A DNA stretch of 64,000 nucleotides from Candidatus Obscuribacterales bacterium (GCA_019744775.1 JAIETZ010000003.1:434001-498000), one strand, 5' to 3'. Positions 1 through 8,981 are shown, counted from the stretch's first letter. Program-made: numbers and translations. Notes: generated from the letters alone by a model not told the origin.

Positions 1-1552
1 TGAGACCACTGTCGAGCATGGCTGTTAGCTCGCGGAAACGATTGAGGTGTCCTTCAAATCGTTCGATAGCGTAGTCCTTAGCTTGTCCTGTTGTGACAAG
101 GAATGGCCAATCGGATGATTCTAGAAGCAACAGTTCACGAGTCGCTTGCCTGAGCGCGCGACCATGAAGACCGCCATCAGCATCTTTGTGATCTTTAGCA
201 AGTCGTTCCATGATCTCTTCACTTTCGTGAATGATAGGCCACATCCATTCGGTGTCTTTGTTGAGCCAGACTTGCCAATGTCCACCGGCACCCCAAGATG
301 ATTCAGGCAACTCGATGGCGTGTTTTGGTGGATTGTTTTCCAAATACTCGGAAGCAGTCTCCATCTTCACGGCCGTGTAGTGCTTCATCTTGCGAATGAC
401 TTCTTTTATCCAGGTAACACCTTCAAACCACCAGTGACCAAACAGCTCCGTGTCGAAGCTGACCATAAGCAATGATGGCTCGCCGGTTTCTTTCAAACGA
501 TCTGTCAAAATTTGTTGAACGAGCCCGACAAAGTGATCGGAATTTTCTGCTACGCGATTAGCTGCAGCTTCCGGATTGTAATACTCTTTGGCACCGAGAT
601 CGGTTGTCTTTGATGTAAGGCGCCAGTAGTGTAAACCGGATTGATCATCCTTCTTGTGGAATTCGCGATAGTTGGCATCGCCTGGATAGCCGTGTTCGGC
701 AGACCAAACCTGATAACCGGCTTTTTCGTGACGGCCCATTACTGCAACCGGATATTCTTTCAACCAGTAAGCTTCGTGCGTTGTAAGTCCTGTGGCTGGT
801 CTACCGGAGACAGGCAAATACTGAATGGAGCCATAAGGTCCAAAGTCTTTGCGCACTTCGACAGTCTTACCGCCTTCAATGACAAAGGACTCGGTGAAAA
901 AGTATTTCAATCCAAACTCGTGCAGCCATTTCTCTAATCCCGCACGCTCTTCAGTAGCAGGACGGTACGCGCACTCAGGCAGCCAAATGCCTTTTGGTGC
1001 TTGACCAAAATGTCTCTTGTAAGAATCAACACCGACCTTAAACTGGCAGCGCAAGGATGAATCTGTGTAGAGCAATGGTGAGAAGCCGTGTGTGGCGGCA
1101 GATGTTGTGATTTCGATTGCGCCTAACTTTTGAAATTTTGCAAAAGCAGCAATAAGGTTTTTGCCGTATTTGTTTTGATAATCATCAAGAGTTTTTTGAA
1201 ACCAATTGAGATTAAAGCGAGCCAACTGAAGAAGAGTTGGATTTGGCGATTCGCCGCGTGGGCTAAAGCGAGCTTCGTCTTTTTCCGCTGCTTTAATGCG
1301 AAGGTTTATGTATTTGATGAAGCCGTGGGCTAAATGCTCGTCAGCCATTTGCTCGGCAAGAATTGGTGTAATGCCTATAGTTAATTTCGCTGGAATGCCT
1401 TCTTGCCAAAGTTCGTCCACGATGTTGAGGATTGGAACGTAACATTCAGCAACGCATTCGTAAAAGTTTTCCTCGCCGAATGGCCACATGCCTGCCTTCC
1501 GGTAAAACGGTAGGTGGCTGTGCAACATTAAGACGAAAGAGCCGATGCTCAC
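1..1552 (-). CDS. GH57 family 1,4-alpha-glucan branching enzyme (DUF1957 type), 3' end cut by window edge
   Basis: Family GH57 branching enzymes make alpha-1,6 branches in glycogen-like glucans in the cytoplasm. The reverse strand is open from a GTG at 1552 to the window edge (about 517 residues; the family is usually about 520-560, so only a short C-terminal piece is missing). The start is set by GAGG six bases upstream of GTG. Visible GH57 motifs are HSHLPF near the N-terminus (region 1), WLPECAY with the expected nucleophile Glu at about residue 193, and SFDTELFGHWW with the acid/base Asp at about residue 367. The C-terminal helical part follows. The residue spacing matches characterised GH57 branching enzymes. 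An amylase or 4-alpha-glucanotransferase of the same family is a less likely alternative because of the WLPECAY and FDTELFGHWW forms. Confidence 0.88.
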   Translation of the reverse strand, partial: MSIGSFVLMLHSHLPFYRKAGMWPFGEENFYECVAECYVPILNIVDELWQEGIPAKLTIGITPILAEQMADEHLAHGFIKYINLRIKAAEKDEARFSPRGESPNPTLLQLARFNLNWFQKTLDDYQNKYGKNLIAAFAKFQKLGAIEITTSAATHGFSPLLYTDSSLRCQFKVGVDSYKRHFGQAPKGIWLPECAYRPATEERAGLEKWLHEFGLKYFFTESFVIEGGKTVEVRKDFGPYGSIQYLPVSGRPATGLTTHEAYWLKEYPVAVMGRHEKAGYQVWSAEHGYPGDANYREFHKKDDQSGLHYWRLTSKTTDLGAKEYYNPEAAANRVAENSDHFVGLVQQILTDRLKETGEPSLLMVSFDTELFGHWWFEGVTWIKEVIRKMKHYTAVKMETASEYLENNPPKHAIELPESSWGAGGHWQVWLNKDTEWMWPIIHESEEIMERLAKDHKDADGGLHGRALRQATRELLLLESSDWPFLVTTGQAKDYAIERFEGHLNRFRELTAMLDSGL

Positions 1553-1709
1553 GATTAACCTCGGATGGCAAATTGGCTACCTGTTGTAAACAGATTTGCC
1601 AGAAGTATCCCGGATTCCCATTTCATTTCACTAACTTGGGATTTTATCAATTAGAATTTGTTGGCTGTCGAATATGCACTAAAACCGTAACTATTCTTGA
1701 GGACAAAAA

Positions 1710-1985
1710 ATGTCTTTTGATGCCGAAGATGAAGAGATCAAAGTTGCCGACAAAAAGAAGGCAACGACCTCTGCTCCGGCTGAAAACAAGGTAGTCAAGC
1801 TGCTGGAGAAGAATCCACTAGGCATGACGCTGCCGGAAATGGCGGGCGGGACAAGACAACTTAAGAAGATCCGCACTTTGCGACCGATGTTGGCGCAGGC
1901 GATTAAAGAGGGACTCGTTATGCCGACCTCTCAGCGTGCAGGACACACTGTGTATAGGCTTGTTAAGCATTTGGGTCGTCGCTAG
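1710..1985 (+). CDS. Small hypothetical protein, possible winged-helix
   Basis: A 91-residue protein I do not recognise. It has an acidic, Lys-rich, probably disordered N-terminus (residues 1-27). A compact basic region of about 60 residues follows, with the pattern VVKLLEKNPLGMTLPEMAG, a helical segment, and a Tyr-Arg-Leu-Val ending. The order helix, helix, hydrophobic strand (HTVYRLV) would suit a winged-helix DNA-binding fold, but this is inference from pattern only. TGAGGA six bases upstream of the ATG supports the start. Its last 23 bases overlap the end of the convergent DUF167 gene. Confidence 0.7.
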   Translation: MSFDAEDEEIKVADKKKATTSAPAENKVVKLLEKNPLGMTLPEMAGGTRQLKKIRTLRPMLAQAIKEGLVMPTSQRAGHTVYRLVKHLGRR

Positions 1986-2292
1986 TTAGAAGCTCGTCAA
2001 GTTTTTTCATAATCGATTTGGTATTGCCTGCAATAAAAACGGTTTTGTCTTTGTTGGTTTGTCCACGCAGAATTGTTATAGAAGATTTAGGCTGATCGAG
2101 ATATCTCGACAGGAAGGCAATCAGTGCATTATTCGCTGCGCCGTCGATTGCTTTCTCGGTAAGTTTGAGTTTGAGTCTATCGCCATAGAGCCCAGCCCAA
2201 GCTGTTTTGGATGAGCCCGGCAAAACATGCAGAGTGATGCTTATGCCATTTTCCTGAATCAAATATGGGCGAGAAATAACCAAAAACTCCAA
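1963..2292 (-). CDS. DUF167 (YggU-like) family protein
   Basis: A 109-residue protein of the DUF167/UPF0235 family, small cytoplasmic alpha/beta proteins of unknown biochemical role. The signature is clear: a leading strand, then VLPGSSKTAWAGLYGD, KLKLTEKAIDGAANNALIAFL and SSITILRGQTNKDKTV. These correspond to the family's V-P-G-[AS]-S-+ , P-[PV]-x-[GD]-x-A-N and G-x-[TS]-x-x-K blocks. The first possible start is TTG at 2292, with another TTG at 2283; neither has a strong Shine-Dalgarno, so the exact N-terminus is open. The gene is convergent with, and overlaps by 23 bases, the small gene to its left. Confidence 0.85.
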   Translation of the reverse strand: MEFLVISRPYLIQENGISITLHVLPGSSKTAWAGLYGDRLKLKLTEKAIDGAANNALIAFLSRYLDQPKSSITILRGQTNKDKTVFIAGNTKSIMKKLDELLTSDDPNA

Positions 2293-2353
2293 AGATACTT
2301 ATGTTAGCAGGCGAGTCCTTTGTAAAATGGTGGGACTGACGGAGGAATGTGCA

Positions 2354-3226
2354 GTGAACGTTAAAGTTGCCGATTTTGAATTGGGCGCAAACAAGCCGCT
2401 TTTGATAATTGCCGGACCATGCGTTATTGAATCTTGGGAGATTATCTATAACACCGCATCGGCTATGAAGGACTTGTCCAAAGAACTGAACTTTCCTCTC
2501 GTGTTCAAAGCTTCGTTCGATAAAGCAAACAGAACTGCCAACGATTCATTTAGAGGTCCAGGGCTTGAGGAAGGACTGAAGATGTTGGCAGAGATCAAGA
2601 ATAAACTTGGTTTGCCAATCTTGAGTGATGTTCATGAAGTGGGGCAGTGTGAGCCGGCTGGAAAAGTACTTGATGTAATTCAAATTCCGGCGTTTCTTTG
2701 CCGTCAGACGGATTTAGTTGTTGCTGCTGCTAAGACTGGCAAAGCAGTAAACATCAAGAAAGGACAGTTTGTTGCACCGAAAGATATGTTGAAGAGTGTT
2801 GAGAAAGTAAATTCAGTTGGTAATCTCAATGCGTTTGTTACCGAGCGTGGTACCACATTTGGTTACAACAACTTGGTTGTCGACATGCGTGCTATCCCGA
2901 TGATTCAAGAGGCAGGTTGTCCGGTTGTATTTGACGCGACACACAGTGTGCAGTTGCCATCGGCTGGTGGAGCTGTGTCAGGTGGATTGAGACAGTACAT
3001 TCCGTATTTGACGAAAGCCGCCATTGCCGCCGGATGCCAGGGCTTGTTTATGGAAGTACACCCGAACCCGGACAAGGCAAAGTCCGACGGTGCGACGCAG
3101 ATACCGCTCGCGCAAGTTAAGGACTTGATGTCGCAGTGGTTGAAGTTGCACGCGTTGATACAGACGCAGCCGGAAATTGTCTTGCCGCAGCAGGGGCATT
3201 GCGTTGAAGTCGCGTTGACGCGGTAA
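2354..3226 (+). CDS. kdsA: 3-deoxy-8-phosphooctulonate (Kdo-8-P) synthase
   Basis: Condenses phosphoenolpyruvate with arabinose-5-phosphate to Kdo-8-phosphate, the first committed step to the Kdo of lipopolysaccharide; cytoplasmic. Signature blocks are in order: IAGPCVIES, KASFDKANRT, QIPAFLCRQTDL, NIKKGQF, TERGTTFGYNNLVVDMR, FDATHSVQLP and MEVHPNP. The Cys in AGPC (Asn in the metal-independent E. coli type) and the HSVQLP form point to the metal-dependent, Aquifex-like class. The start is taken as GTG 2354 because GGAGGA (2341-2346) lies seven bases upstream; the ATG at 2327 is in frame but has no such site and gives an unusually long N-terminus. It implies that the cell has an outer membrane with Kdo. 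Confidence 0.95.
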   Translation: MNVKVADFELGANKPLLIIAGPCVIESWEIIYNTASAMKDLSKELNFPLVFKASFDKANRTANDSFRGPGLEEGLKMLAEIKNKLGLPILSDVHEVGQCEPAGKVLDVIQIPAFLCRQTDLVVAAAKTGKAVNIKKGQFVAPKDMLKSVEKVNSVGNLNAFVTERGTTFGYNNLVVDMRAIPMIQEAGCPVVFDATHSVQLPSAGGAVSGGLRQYIPYLTKAAIAAGCQGLFMEVHPNPDKAKSDGATQIPLAQVKDLMSQWLKLHALIQTQPEIVLPQQGHCVEVALTR

Positions 3227-3250
3227 TTTGGTTTTTCGTTGTTCTAACTT

Positions 3251-3273
3251 GTAGGGGCGCATTACGTGCGCCC
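3251..3273 (+). repeat. REP-like palindrome, variant copy
   Basis: GTAG followed by GGGCGCAT, then TACG in place of TGC, then TGCGCCC. This is the most diverged of the eight copies in the window. It lies 24 bases after the kdsA stop. Confidence 0.75.
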
Positions 3274-3330
3274 TGTCTTTTGGGCGAAGAGCAGCGTTAT
3301 GAACTGGATTGCCTTATACTTATTGGAAGA

Positions 3331-3380
3331 TTCTTCGCGGAGCCTGCCCTGAGCGTAGTCGAGTGGGCTCAGAATGACAA
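3331..3380 (+). repeat. Dispersed CTGAGCGTAGTCGA-type intergenic element
   Basis: The stretch contains GCCCTGAGCGTAGTCGAG and ends in CTCAGAATGACAAA, with a short GAGCC/GGCTC stem. Sequences of this kind (CCTGAGCG...GGATGAC) recur in intergenic regions of many bacteria. A second, shorter relative is at about 30382-30416 in this window, and both lie close to a REP-like palindrome. It ends just seven bases before the ATG of the next gene. Confidence 0.5.
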
Positions 3381-3386
3381 ATTCCG

Positions 3387-5720
3387 ATGAGACGACCGAT
3401 AATTGCAACTAGTTTAGTAATGGCGCTCGTGTCGTCAAGTTCGGGAACGGCTTGGGCTCAGACAACGGCGGTTCAGCAGCAGTCCACGCCGGATCAACAA
3501 CAACAAAATGGAGGGGACCAACTTACCCCTGCGTTGCAGTTGAATTTGCCGACGGCGCAGGAAGTTATGCAGCAGGAGCCGGACTCCATTGATGTACTCG
3601 TGCCGAAGGTGTTGAAGGCATATGGTGGTATCGATCAGTTAAAGCAGTGGGATACGGGGTATGCGTTAGCAGGCAAGCAACACGTTAAGTCAGCGTCGGG
3701 TGCGAGTAACACGTTTGCGTTTAGGCAGTATTCAAAAGGTCGCAAGTTACGTATTGAGATGCGACTTGGCGAGGCAGATACGCTCACTGTTTACGACGGA
3801 AAGAAAGGCTGGCGTCAACAGGGTGGGCAAACGATTGAGTTGCCTGTGCGTGACTTGAAGTTGTTGCATGAGGAAGCGGATCATCAATTATCTTTGCTTT
3901 CTCATTGGATGGATCCTGATTATCATTTTCGCTTGGTAGGCAGGACTTATTTCCATCAAGTTCCTGTTATGGCAATTGAAATAGAAAAGCCTGGTTCAGC
4001 CGTAGTGACGTGCTTCGTGAATCCGGATAACAATCTTGTTATTGGTTTGGCTTACGATACTGTCGATCCTGAGTTGGGAACGATTGCGCGAGTAGAAGAT
4101 GATCTACTAATGTACAAGCCGGTTGGCGAAACAATGGTGCCTTTTCAACACAGGCAGCAAATTAACAAGCAATTAGCTTTTGATTTGAACATTGATGAAT
4201 TCGCATTCAATACACGGTTGGAAGACGAGTTGTTTACGGCACCGCAGCAGATGGAAGCGGTTCATTTGTCGCAGCCGGTTACGGTTCCATTTGATTACTA
4301 CGGTGGAGAAATAATCACCAAGGTCCGAATAAATGGCGGCGAAGATTTGGATTTCCTCGTTGATACCGGTTGCGGACAGACAATTATCGATCGCAAAATT
4401 GGAGCCGAGTTTCTGCTGCAGAAAGTTGGACAGTTGACGGTGACCGGTGCATCCGGAAATTTGTCTGTGGCAACATCGCGAGTGAAGAAGTTGGATATTG
4501 GATCAGCTTCGCTTGCCGAGGTTCCTGTTTCCATTCTTGATTTGACTCCGCAATCGCGACGCATCGGCAGACGACTAGCCGGCGTGCTTGGGAGTAATGT
4601 TCTTTCGCGATTTGCGGTAAGTATTGATTATGGAAGTAAGGCGATGACGCTTTACGAAGCTGGTACTGTGCAGCCTGCTGCCGGCGCCATTGTTGTTCCG
4701 TTTGCGATGCGTCAGGGTCCGGTGGTGAAGGGTATTGTTGATGGCAAGTTTGAAGTGCAGTTTTTGATTGATACGGGATCCACTTTCAATCACCTGCCGC
4801 CAAATGTAGCGAAGCAACTTGCTAGCACGCGCGTTGAGCAGACGATTGATGCGGCTGGACTTGATGGCAATACGGTAAAACTAAATGCAATTACTGTAGA
4901 AAGTGTTGCGCTTGGAAATGAGATTGCGCGCAAGATTCGCTTTGCATATGCCGCTGATCCGGCATCGGCGACTGAAGCAAAAGCTTTAGTGCGTGTTGCT
5001 AACATGGGAATTCTCGGGAACCCATTTTTTGAGAATTACTTGCCGGTGATTGATTTCAAATCGCAATTGATATTTTTGAAGGGTGATGCGAAGCGCAAAA
5101 GCAGGCAAGAGATGGAAGCGTTAATCTCTGCCGGTGACGCTAATTTGATTATCGATAGAAATTACCGCCAGGCTGAAAATGATTACGTGCAGGTTGTGCG
5201 AATTGCGCAGCGCGATAAGGATCTAAAAGAACAGGCGATTGCATTAGGACGCTTGGGGAATATGCGACGTGTGATGTCCAAAGATCTGAAAAGACCGGAG
5301 CAGGGGCAAGCGGCGTATCAGTACTTTACGAAAGCAATTGGAATAGCCCGGCAAATCGGTGACAAGGCTGTTGAAGGGCGAATCATGGCTGATTGGTCAT
5401 TGTTGTATAGCGATCTTGGTCAGCCAATGGAAGCGAAGAAAACAATCGAGGCGGGGCTTATGCTCGCTCCTAACGATGCGCAAGTTAATGTGGATGCGGC
5501 GGTGCATTATTATCGATCCGCGATGTATGCAGACATGCGCCGACATGTGGACAGAGCGCTTGTGTTGGAGCCGACCAACTGGCAGGCGTTGTGGTACAAG
5601 GTGCGGCTGTTGGAGTTGTATAACGATGTGGGACGCGAGCACGACACGTTGAAAGAGATACTGCGGTATTACCCGTCGTCTTTTTTAGCGAAAGAGAAGT
5701 TGGGTAAGTTGGGGGATTAG
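3387..5720 (+). CDS. Secreted protein with LolA-like domain, two retropepsin-like aspartyl protease domains and TPRs
   Basis: A 777-residue protein. Residues 1-25 form a Sec signal peptide ending AWA-Q, followed by a Gln-rich linker. Residues about 60-290 resemble the LolA/outer-membrane lipoprotein-sorting beta fold (KAYGG, VYDGKKGW, RLVG and FVNP blocks). Two retropepsin-like domains follow: FLVDTGCGQTII with Asp at about 326, and FLIDTGSTFNHL with Asp at about 462, each followed by a GxLG-type second motif (GVLGSNVL, GILGNPFF). Residues about 575-777 contain TPR-like helices. Two domains, each with its own DTG, could pair within the chain into one pepsin-like active site. Likely periplasmic or surface located. 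The N-terminus has no strong Shine-Dalgarno. Confidence 0.8.
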   Translation: MRRPIIATSLVMALVSSSSGTAWAQTTAVQQQSTPDQQQQNGGDQLTPALQLNLPTAQEVMQQEPDSIDVLVPKVLKAYGGIDQLKQWDTGYALAGKQHVKSASGASNTFAFRQYSKGRKLRIEMRLGEADTLTVYDGKKGWRQQGGQTIELPVRDLKLLHEEADHQLSLLSHWMDPDYHFRLVGRTYFHQVPVMAIEIEKPGSAVVTCFVNPDNNLVIGLAYDTVDPELGTIARVEDDLLMYKPVGETMVPFQHRQQINKQLAFDLNIDEFAFNTRLEDELFTAPQQMEAVHLSQPVTVPFDYYGGEIITKVRINGGEDLDFLVDTGCGQTIIDRKIGAEFLLQKVGQLTVTGASGNLSVATSRVKKLDIGSASLAEVPVSILDLTPQSRRIGRRLAGVLGSNVLSRFAVSIDYGSKAMTLYEAGTVQPAAGAIVVPFAMRQGPVVKGIVDGKFEVQFLIDTGSTFNHLPPNVAKQLASTRVEQTIDAAGLDGNTVKLNAITVESVALGNEIARKIRFAYAADPASATEAKALVRVANMGILGNPFFENYLPVIDFKSQLIFLKGDAKRKSRQEMEALISAGDANLIIDRNYRQAENDYVQVVRIAQRDKDLKEQAIALGRLGNMRRVMSKDLKRPEQGQAAYQYFTKAIGIARQIGDKAVEGRIMADWSLLYSDLGQPMEAKKTIEAGLMLAPNDAQVNVDAAVHYYRSAMYADMRRHVDRALVLEPTNWQALWYKVRLLELYNDVGREHDTLKEILRYYPSSFLAKEKLGKLGD

Positions 5721-5721
5721 G

Positions 5722-5964
5722 TTACATCTTTTCGTACCAGACTTCTTCGTCGCTGCTGCTGCCTGCTGACGGGGTCTGGGACTGAGTGGCGTCCGATGGG
5801 TCATCGGCTAGCGTGTCTAGCACGCGCATATATAACTTGGACATCGAAGAGCGCTCAACATCAGTCCAGGCCAGCTTGCGGAATTCGTCGAGGATTTTGA
5901 AAATCTCTTGACGGGTGCGAGCGGCCTGGACCTTGTTAAGCCAGTCTTCTAACTTCAGTATCAA
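5722..5964 (-). CDS. Small hypothetical protein with unusual TTG start
   Basis: I do not recognise this about 80-residue protein. It has a helical N-terminal half (LEDWLNKVQAARTRQEIFKILDEFRKLAW), a second helical part, and an acidic Ser-rich tail ending in DEEVWYEKM. The frame stays open upstream to 6027, but that part is translated from a dispersed GC-rich repeat. The better start is TTG at 5964, because the repeat ends with CCGGAGC, putting GGAG six bases before the TTG. Its stop lies one base from the stop of the convergent protease-like gene. Confidence 0.55.
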   Translation of the reverse strand: MILKLEDWLNKVQAARTRQEIFKILDEFRKLAWTDVERSSMSKLYMRVLDTLADDPSDATQSQTPSAGSSSDEEVWYEKM

Positions 5965-5969
5965 TTTAA

Positions 5970-6058
5970 GCTCCGGTTCGCGTTGCTCACCTTCGCTGCC
6001 TCCGGCAACCGACGCTCCACTTCGCATTGCTCATCGCAACGCTCCGTTCTCGCTATTG
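5970..6058 (-). repeat. GC-rich dispersed element ending in CCGGAGC (copy C)
   Basis: Read on the minus strand, the core (6006 down to 5970) runs GCCGGAGGCAGCGAAGG, then TGAGCAACGCGAACCGGAGC. A preceding stretch (GGAGCGTTGCGATGAGCAA, TGCGAAGTGGAGCGTCG) looks like a second, diverged unit in tandem. Related cores are at 10400, 10600 and 41253. The terminal GGAG acts as the ribosome-binding site of the gene starting at 5964. Confidence 0.6.
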
Positions 6059-6074
6059 CTTGAGGCTTAACAGA

Positions 6075-6488
6075 TTACTCTTTGTAGCCTTCGGTAACGG
6101 AGAAGGAAGCTGGTGAGAATGGCTCGTTGAAGCCATGGTCAAAGCTGTTCTTGCCGCTGTAGTAAACGCCTTCTGCGCTACCTACGAGGATGGCTGCTGG
6201 AATTGTGAATACGCTCATGACTGCCATTACCGGACCGCAGTCCTTGCCACCAAGCTTGCCGCCGACTTTGTCAGCAGCGCCTTGGGTGAAGCTGACGTAA
6301 CGGCTTGCGATACGACGTGTTGCAGCAACTGGAGTACCGAGAACCAAAGCTGTTCCGGTTCCGCCGACGCGGGTGATGATCAAAGAACCATCAACAACCT
6401 TTTGCAGGTTTTCATCGCCGTCAGCCATTGCTGGAGCAAAGCTAGTAAGTGCCATACAGAGTGCAAAGAGTGCGCTCAACTTTTTCAT
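6075..6488 (-). CDS. Exported hypothetical protein
   Basis: A 137-residue protein with a clear Sec signal peptide (KK then a hydrophobic stretch, cleavage after AMA at about residue 22). The mature part is Gly/Ala/Val rich with two hydrophobic stretches (GTGTALVLGTPVAATRRIAS; PVMAVMSVFTIPAAILVGSAEGVYY) and ends with a short polar region. AAGGAG lies nine bases before the ATG. The pattern suggests a small periplasmic or envelope protein, but I recognise no family. It is transcribed alone, convergent with nothing and about 190 bases from the next gene. Confidence 0.7.
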   Translation of the reverse strand: MKKLSALFALCMALTSFAPAMADGDENLQKVVDGSLIITRVGGTGTALVLGTPVAATRRIASRYVSFTQGAADKVGGKLGGKDCGPVMAVMSVFTIPAAILVGSAEGVYYSGKNSFDHGFNEPFSPASFSVTEGYKE

Positions 6489-6674
6489 TACGAAGATCTC
6501 CTTAGAAGTCCTGGTTTACAAGGTGGTCTTTCCACGGTTTCAAAGTGTCCAAACCACTCATTTCGAAATGGATTCTTCTTGCCTACTATCGGACAGAGAA
6601 GAACCCACTAATAGAATTACAAGAATGAGCGATTCTTTCAAATCTTGGCATGCTTTAATATCAGCGCAAACTCG

Positions 6675-7712
6675 TCAGATAAACTCTAAATAAGGCTTGC
6701 TAAACGCTTGACTAGTCTTGCTTTTCAGGAAGCTGATAGTGCGATTTTCTGCCCAAAATAAATCAAAATCAGTTTCTTGTTCCGGTTCCTTTTGGAGAAA
6801 ACCACCGTGACCGCCATGCTCGGTGGCAATCAAAGTAATGTATTCACTTTGTAAAGCCGGCGATTCAAAAGAACAAAACGGAATTAGCGGATCATCTTTT
6901 GCTTGAATGACTAAAGTCGGCACGCGAATTTGATGCATTACAGGAAGTGCTGATGCCTTTTCGTAATAAGTCTCGGCTGTTCCCCAACCGCCGTAATAGG
7001 CGGTGTAAGTTTGATCAAACTCTTTGAGTGAATTGATCTTGTCTAAATTGGAGACATCGAAGATACCTGGAAATATTGATGCCTTTTTGCGCAAGAGCGC
7101 TTTTAGCCCAGTGAGAAAATGTCTTTCGTAAATTCGATTGAATCCCTTTTGCAAAATGGTAATGCAAGTCGGCAAATCAATAGCCGGAGAAATTGCGCAA
7201 ACTGCTGTCAATTTGTTTGGACCATCGTCGGCTAATTCCGCTGCTGCTTTCAGAACGATATTGCCTCCCATGGACCAACCGGCAAGACAAATTTCCTTCA
7301 ATCCTTCTTTGCGTAACGCATCGATAATCCAAAGCACGTCATGACTCATCCCTGAATCGTAAAGCGTCGGAGTCATGTGGAATGTGCCGCCGCAATTACG
7401 CATGTTCATGCGCACTACATTGAAGCCGCGAGCTAATGCTTTGACTGTGACGCCAAGCACAGAATGAGAATCAGCAGAACCTTCCAATCCATGCACAAGA
7501 ATGAGTGTCGGGTGCTTTAACTTTTCATGCTGCCAGTGACAGTGCGCCAATAACTTAACGCCAGGCGACACTTCAAAAATCCGTCTTCTCTCGCTGTCGG
7601 CCAGTTTTGGGAATTTGCGCGGAATTAGAGTCGGCACAATAGTCATCAAATGACCATTGCTTAAAAGCGGGAACGGTTCAAATGGGCGATTTTTGATGGT
7701 TGAATTCGACAT
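6675..7712 (-). CDS. YheT-type alpha/beta-hydrolase (predicted esterase/thioesterase)
   Basis: A 345-residue cytoplasmic alpha/beta hydrolase of the YheT/ABHD1-3 family (COG0429). It has the family's N-terminal SNGHLMTI block and LVHGLEGS oxyanion region. The nucleophile elbow is GWSMGG with Ser147, the acid is in AKDDPLIP (Asp273/274), and the catalytic His is in HGGHGGF (His302). Substrates of the family are poorly defined (short acyl esters, possibly lipids). It starts 15 bases after the stop of the class V aminotransferase gene on the same strand, so the two are likely co-transcribed. Confidence 0.88.
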   Translation of the reverse strand: MSNSTIKNRPFEPFPLLSNGHLMTIVPTLIPRKFPKLADSERRRIFEVSPGVKLLAHCHWQHEKLKHPTLILVHGLEGSADSHSVLGVTVKALARGFNVVRMNMRNCGGTFHMTPTLYDSGMSHDVLWIIDALRKEGLKEICLAGWSMGGNIVLKAAAELADDGPNKLTAVCAISPAIDLPTCITILQKGFNRIYERHFLTGLKALLRKKASIFPGIFDVSNLDKINSLKEFDQTYTAYYGGWGTAETYYEKASALPVMHQIRVPTLVIQAKDDPLIPFCSFESPALQSEYITLIATEHGGHGGFLQKEPEQETDFDLFWAENRTISFLKSKTSQAFSKPYLEFI

Positions 7713-7727
7713 ATCAGTTATCTACCA

Positions 7728-8903
7728 CTATTTACTCAGTATTGCGTCTAAGGCTTTCATTAATCTGTCTATCTCGCCTTCTGTTGTTGCCGTGTGGCAG
7801 GAAACCCTGAGCCCATGATTTGGAAGTCCATAATAAAAATCAGGTTGAATCCAGATTTTGTGTTCGCGCCATAGCGTTTCCCGTAAATCAGTAACCGGCA
7901 CAACTTCCGGATCGAAAGTAAATGTGAGCATGGCTGTCGCTTCGGCATCAATATCAGGAGTGCGAATTGTTGCTCGGCGCTTGCCGGTGAATCTTTCATC
8001 TAATGCTTGGCGCAAGTATTTGACGAGCTGGCGTTGTCTGGCAAAAACGGCTTCCTCTCCCAGTGATTCATAAAGTAAGCAAGCTTCAGCCAGGCCATCA
8101 AGTCTTGAAACATCTGTTGTGCCTTGATATTCAAAGCGCAAGAGGTCGGTAGGCTCTCCAAGGTAAACTCTGTCTGACAACCAAAGTGGCTGTAGTTGTG
8201 ATACCAAATGTGGTGCTACGTAAATAAATCCCGTCCCGTTGGGACCGCACAACCATTTATGACCGGAACCTGTCCATAACGGATACTTGCTTGGTCGCAC
8301 TTGCCCATGCCCTGGAGCGTGCGCGCCGTCGACTAACAATGGAATGGACTGATGCTCCAATTCGCTGACTAGTTTATTGAGATTTGGCCGCCAACCTGAC
8401 GCACAGTCAATTTCACTTACTTGCACAAGGCGAGTCTTGGGTCCAACAAGATCAAGCATGCCGTTGCAGAATATATCGCTTCCGGCAAGTGGATCAATCT
8501 CGTGTGTTTTAACTTTTACGCCGCGAGTTTCTTGAAGGAATCGCAAAATAGCCTTTGTGCTTCCGTGCTCATGATTTGTCGTTACTACTTCGTCGCCTTC
8601 TTTTAATAGAAAACTCTGCATGATCATCTGCATGCCTTGGGTAGTGCTGTGCGCAATTAGAAGCGAAGTTGGATCAACGGCAAAAAGTCTTGATGCCGCC
8701 ATGCGAGCTTTCGTCCACGGCTCTTGATCCAAAAAGACCGAATAGGTGGGATTGATGTTTGTCTGCTCAAGCGCTTTTTTCAAGGACTCTATAACGACCT
8801 TGGGTTTACGCCCGCAGCTGCCTGTGTTGAGATAGGCGGAGCCATCTCTTGGTGGAGCCCATTCGGACCGGACCTTCTCAAGATTTAAATCAAGTTGCAT
8901 CAT
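7728..8903 (-). CDS. Class V PLP-dependent aminotransferase (isopenicillin-N-epimerase/cysteine-desulfurase-like)
   Basis: Fold-type I PLP enzyme of the class V aminotransferase family. Visible are the N-terminal YLNTGSCGRKP block, the HSTTQGMQM cofactor loop, LLVDGAHAPGHG with the Asp that binds the PLP ring, the Schiff-base lysine in GSGHKWLCGPNGTGFIY, and a C-terminal RVSCHTATTEGEIDRLM. This looks like the isopenicillin-N epimerase/selenocysteine-lyase branch more than IscS, because the active-site Cys loop of desulfurases is not seen; its substrate cannot be told. The frame extends to a TTG at 8963, but two adjacent ATGs at 8903/8900 next to AGGA are the more likely start. Confidence 0.82.
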   Translation of the reverse strand: MMQLDLNLEKVRSEWAPPRDGSAYLNTGSCGRKPKVVIESLKKALEQTNINPTYSVFLDQEPWTKARMAASRLFAVDPTSLLIAHSTTQGMQMIMQSFLLKEGDEVVTTNHEHGSTKAILRFLQETRGVKVKTHEIDPLAGSDIFCNGMLDLVGPKTRLVQVSEIDCASGWRPNLNKLVSELEHQSIPLLVDGAHAPGHGQVRPSKYPLWTGSGHKWLCGPNGTGFIYVAPHLVSQLQPLWLSDRVYLGEPTDLLRFEYQGTTDVSRLDGLAEACLLYESLGEEAVFARQRQLVKYLRQALDERFTGKRRATIRTPDIDAEATAMLTFTFDPEVVPVTDLRETLWREHKIWIQPDFYYGLPNHGLRVSCHTATTEGEIDRLMKALDAILSK

Positions 8904-8981
8904 CCTAGTAAAGTTAGCACTTAAGGGATGTGGACACCAGCCCGGAATGCAAGATAATGACAATGGAAGGTGGTTAGAAAC

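Noticed and set aside
6135-6611. A 158-codon plus-strand frame rich in Cys.
   Set aside because: It is the shadow of the exported protein on the opposite strand, which has a signal peptide and a Shine-Dalgarno.
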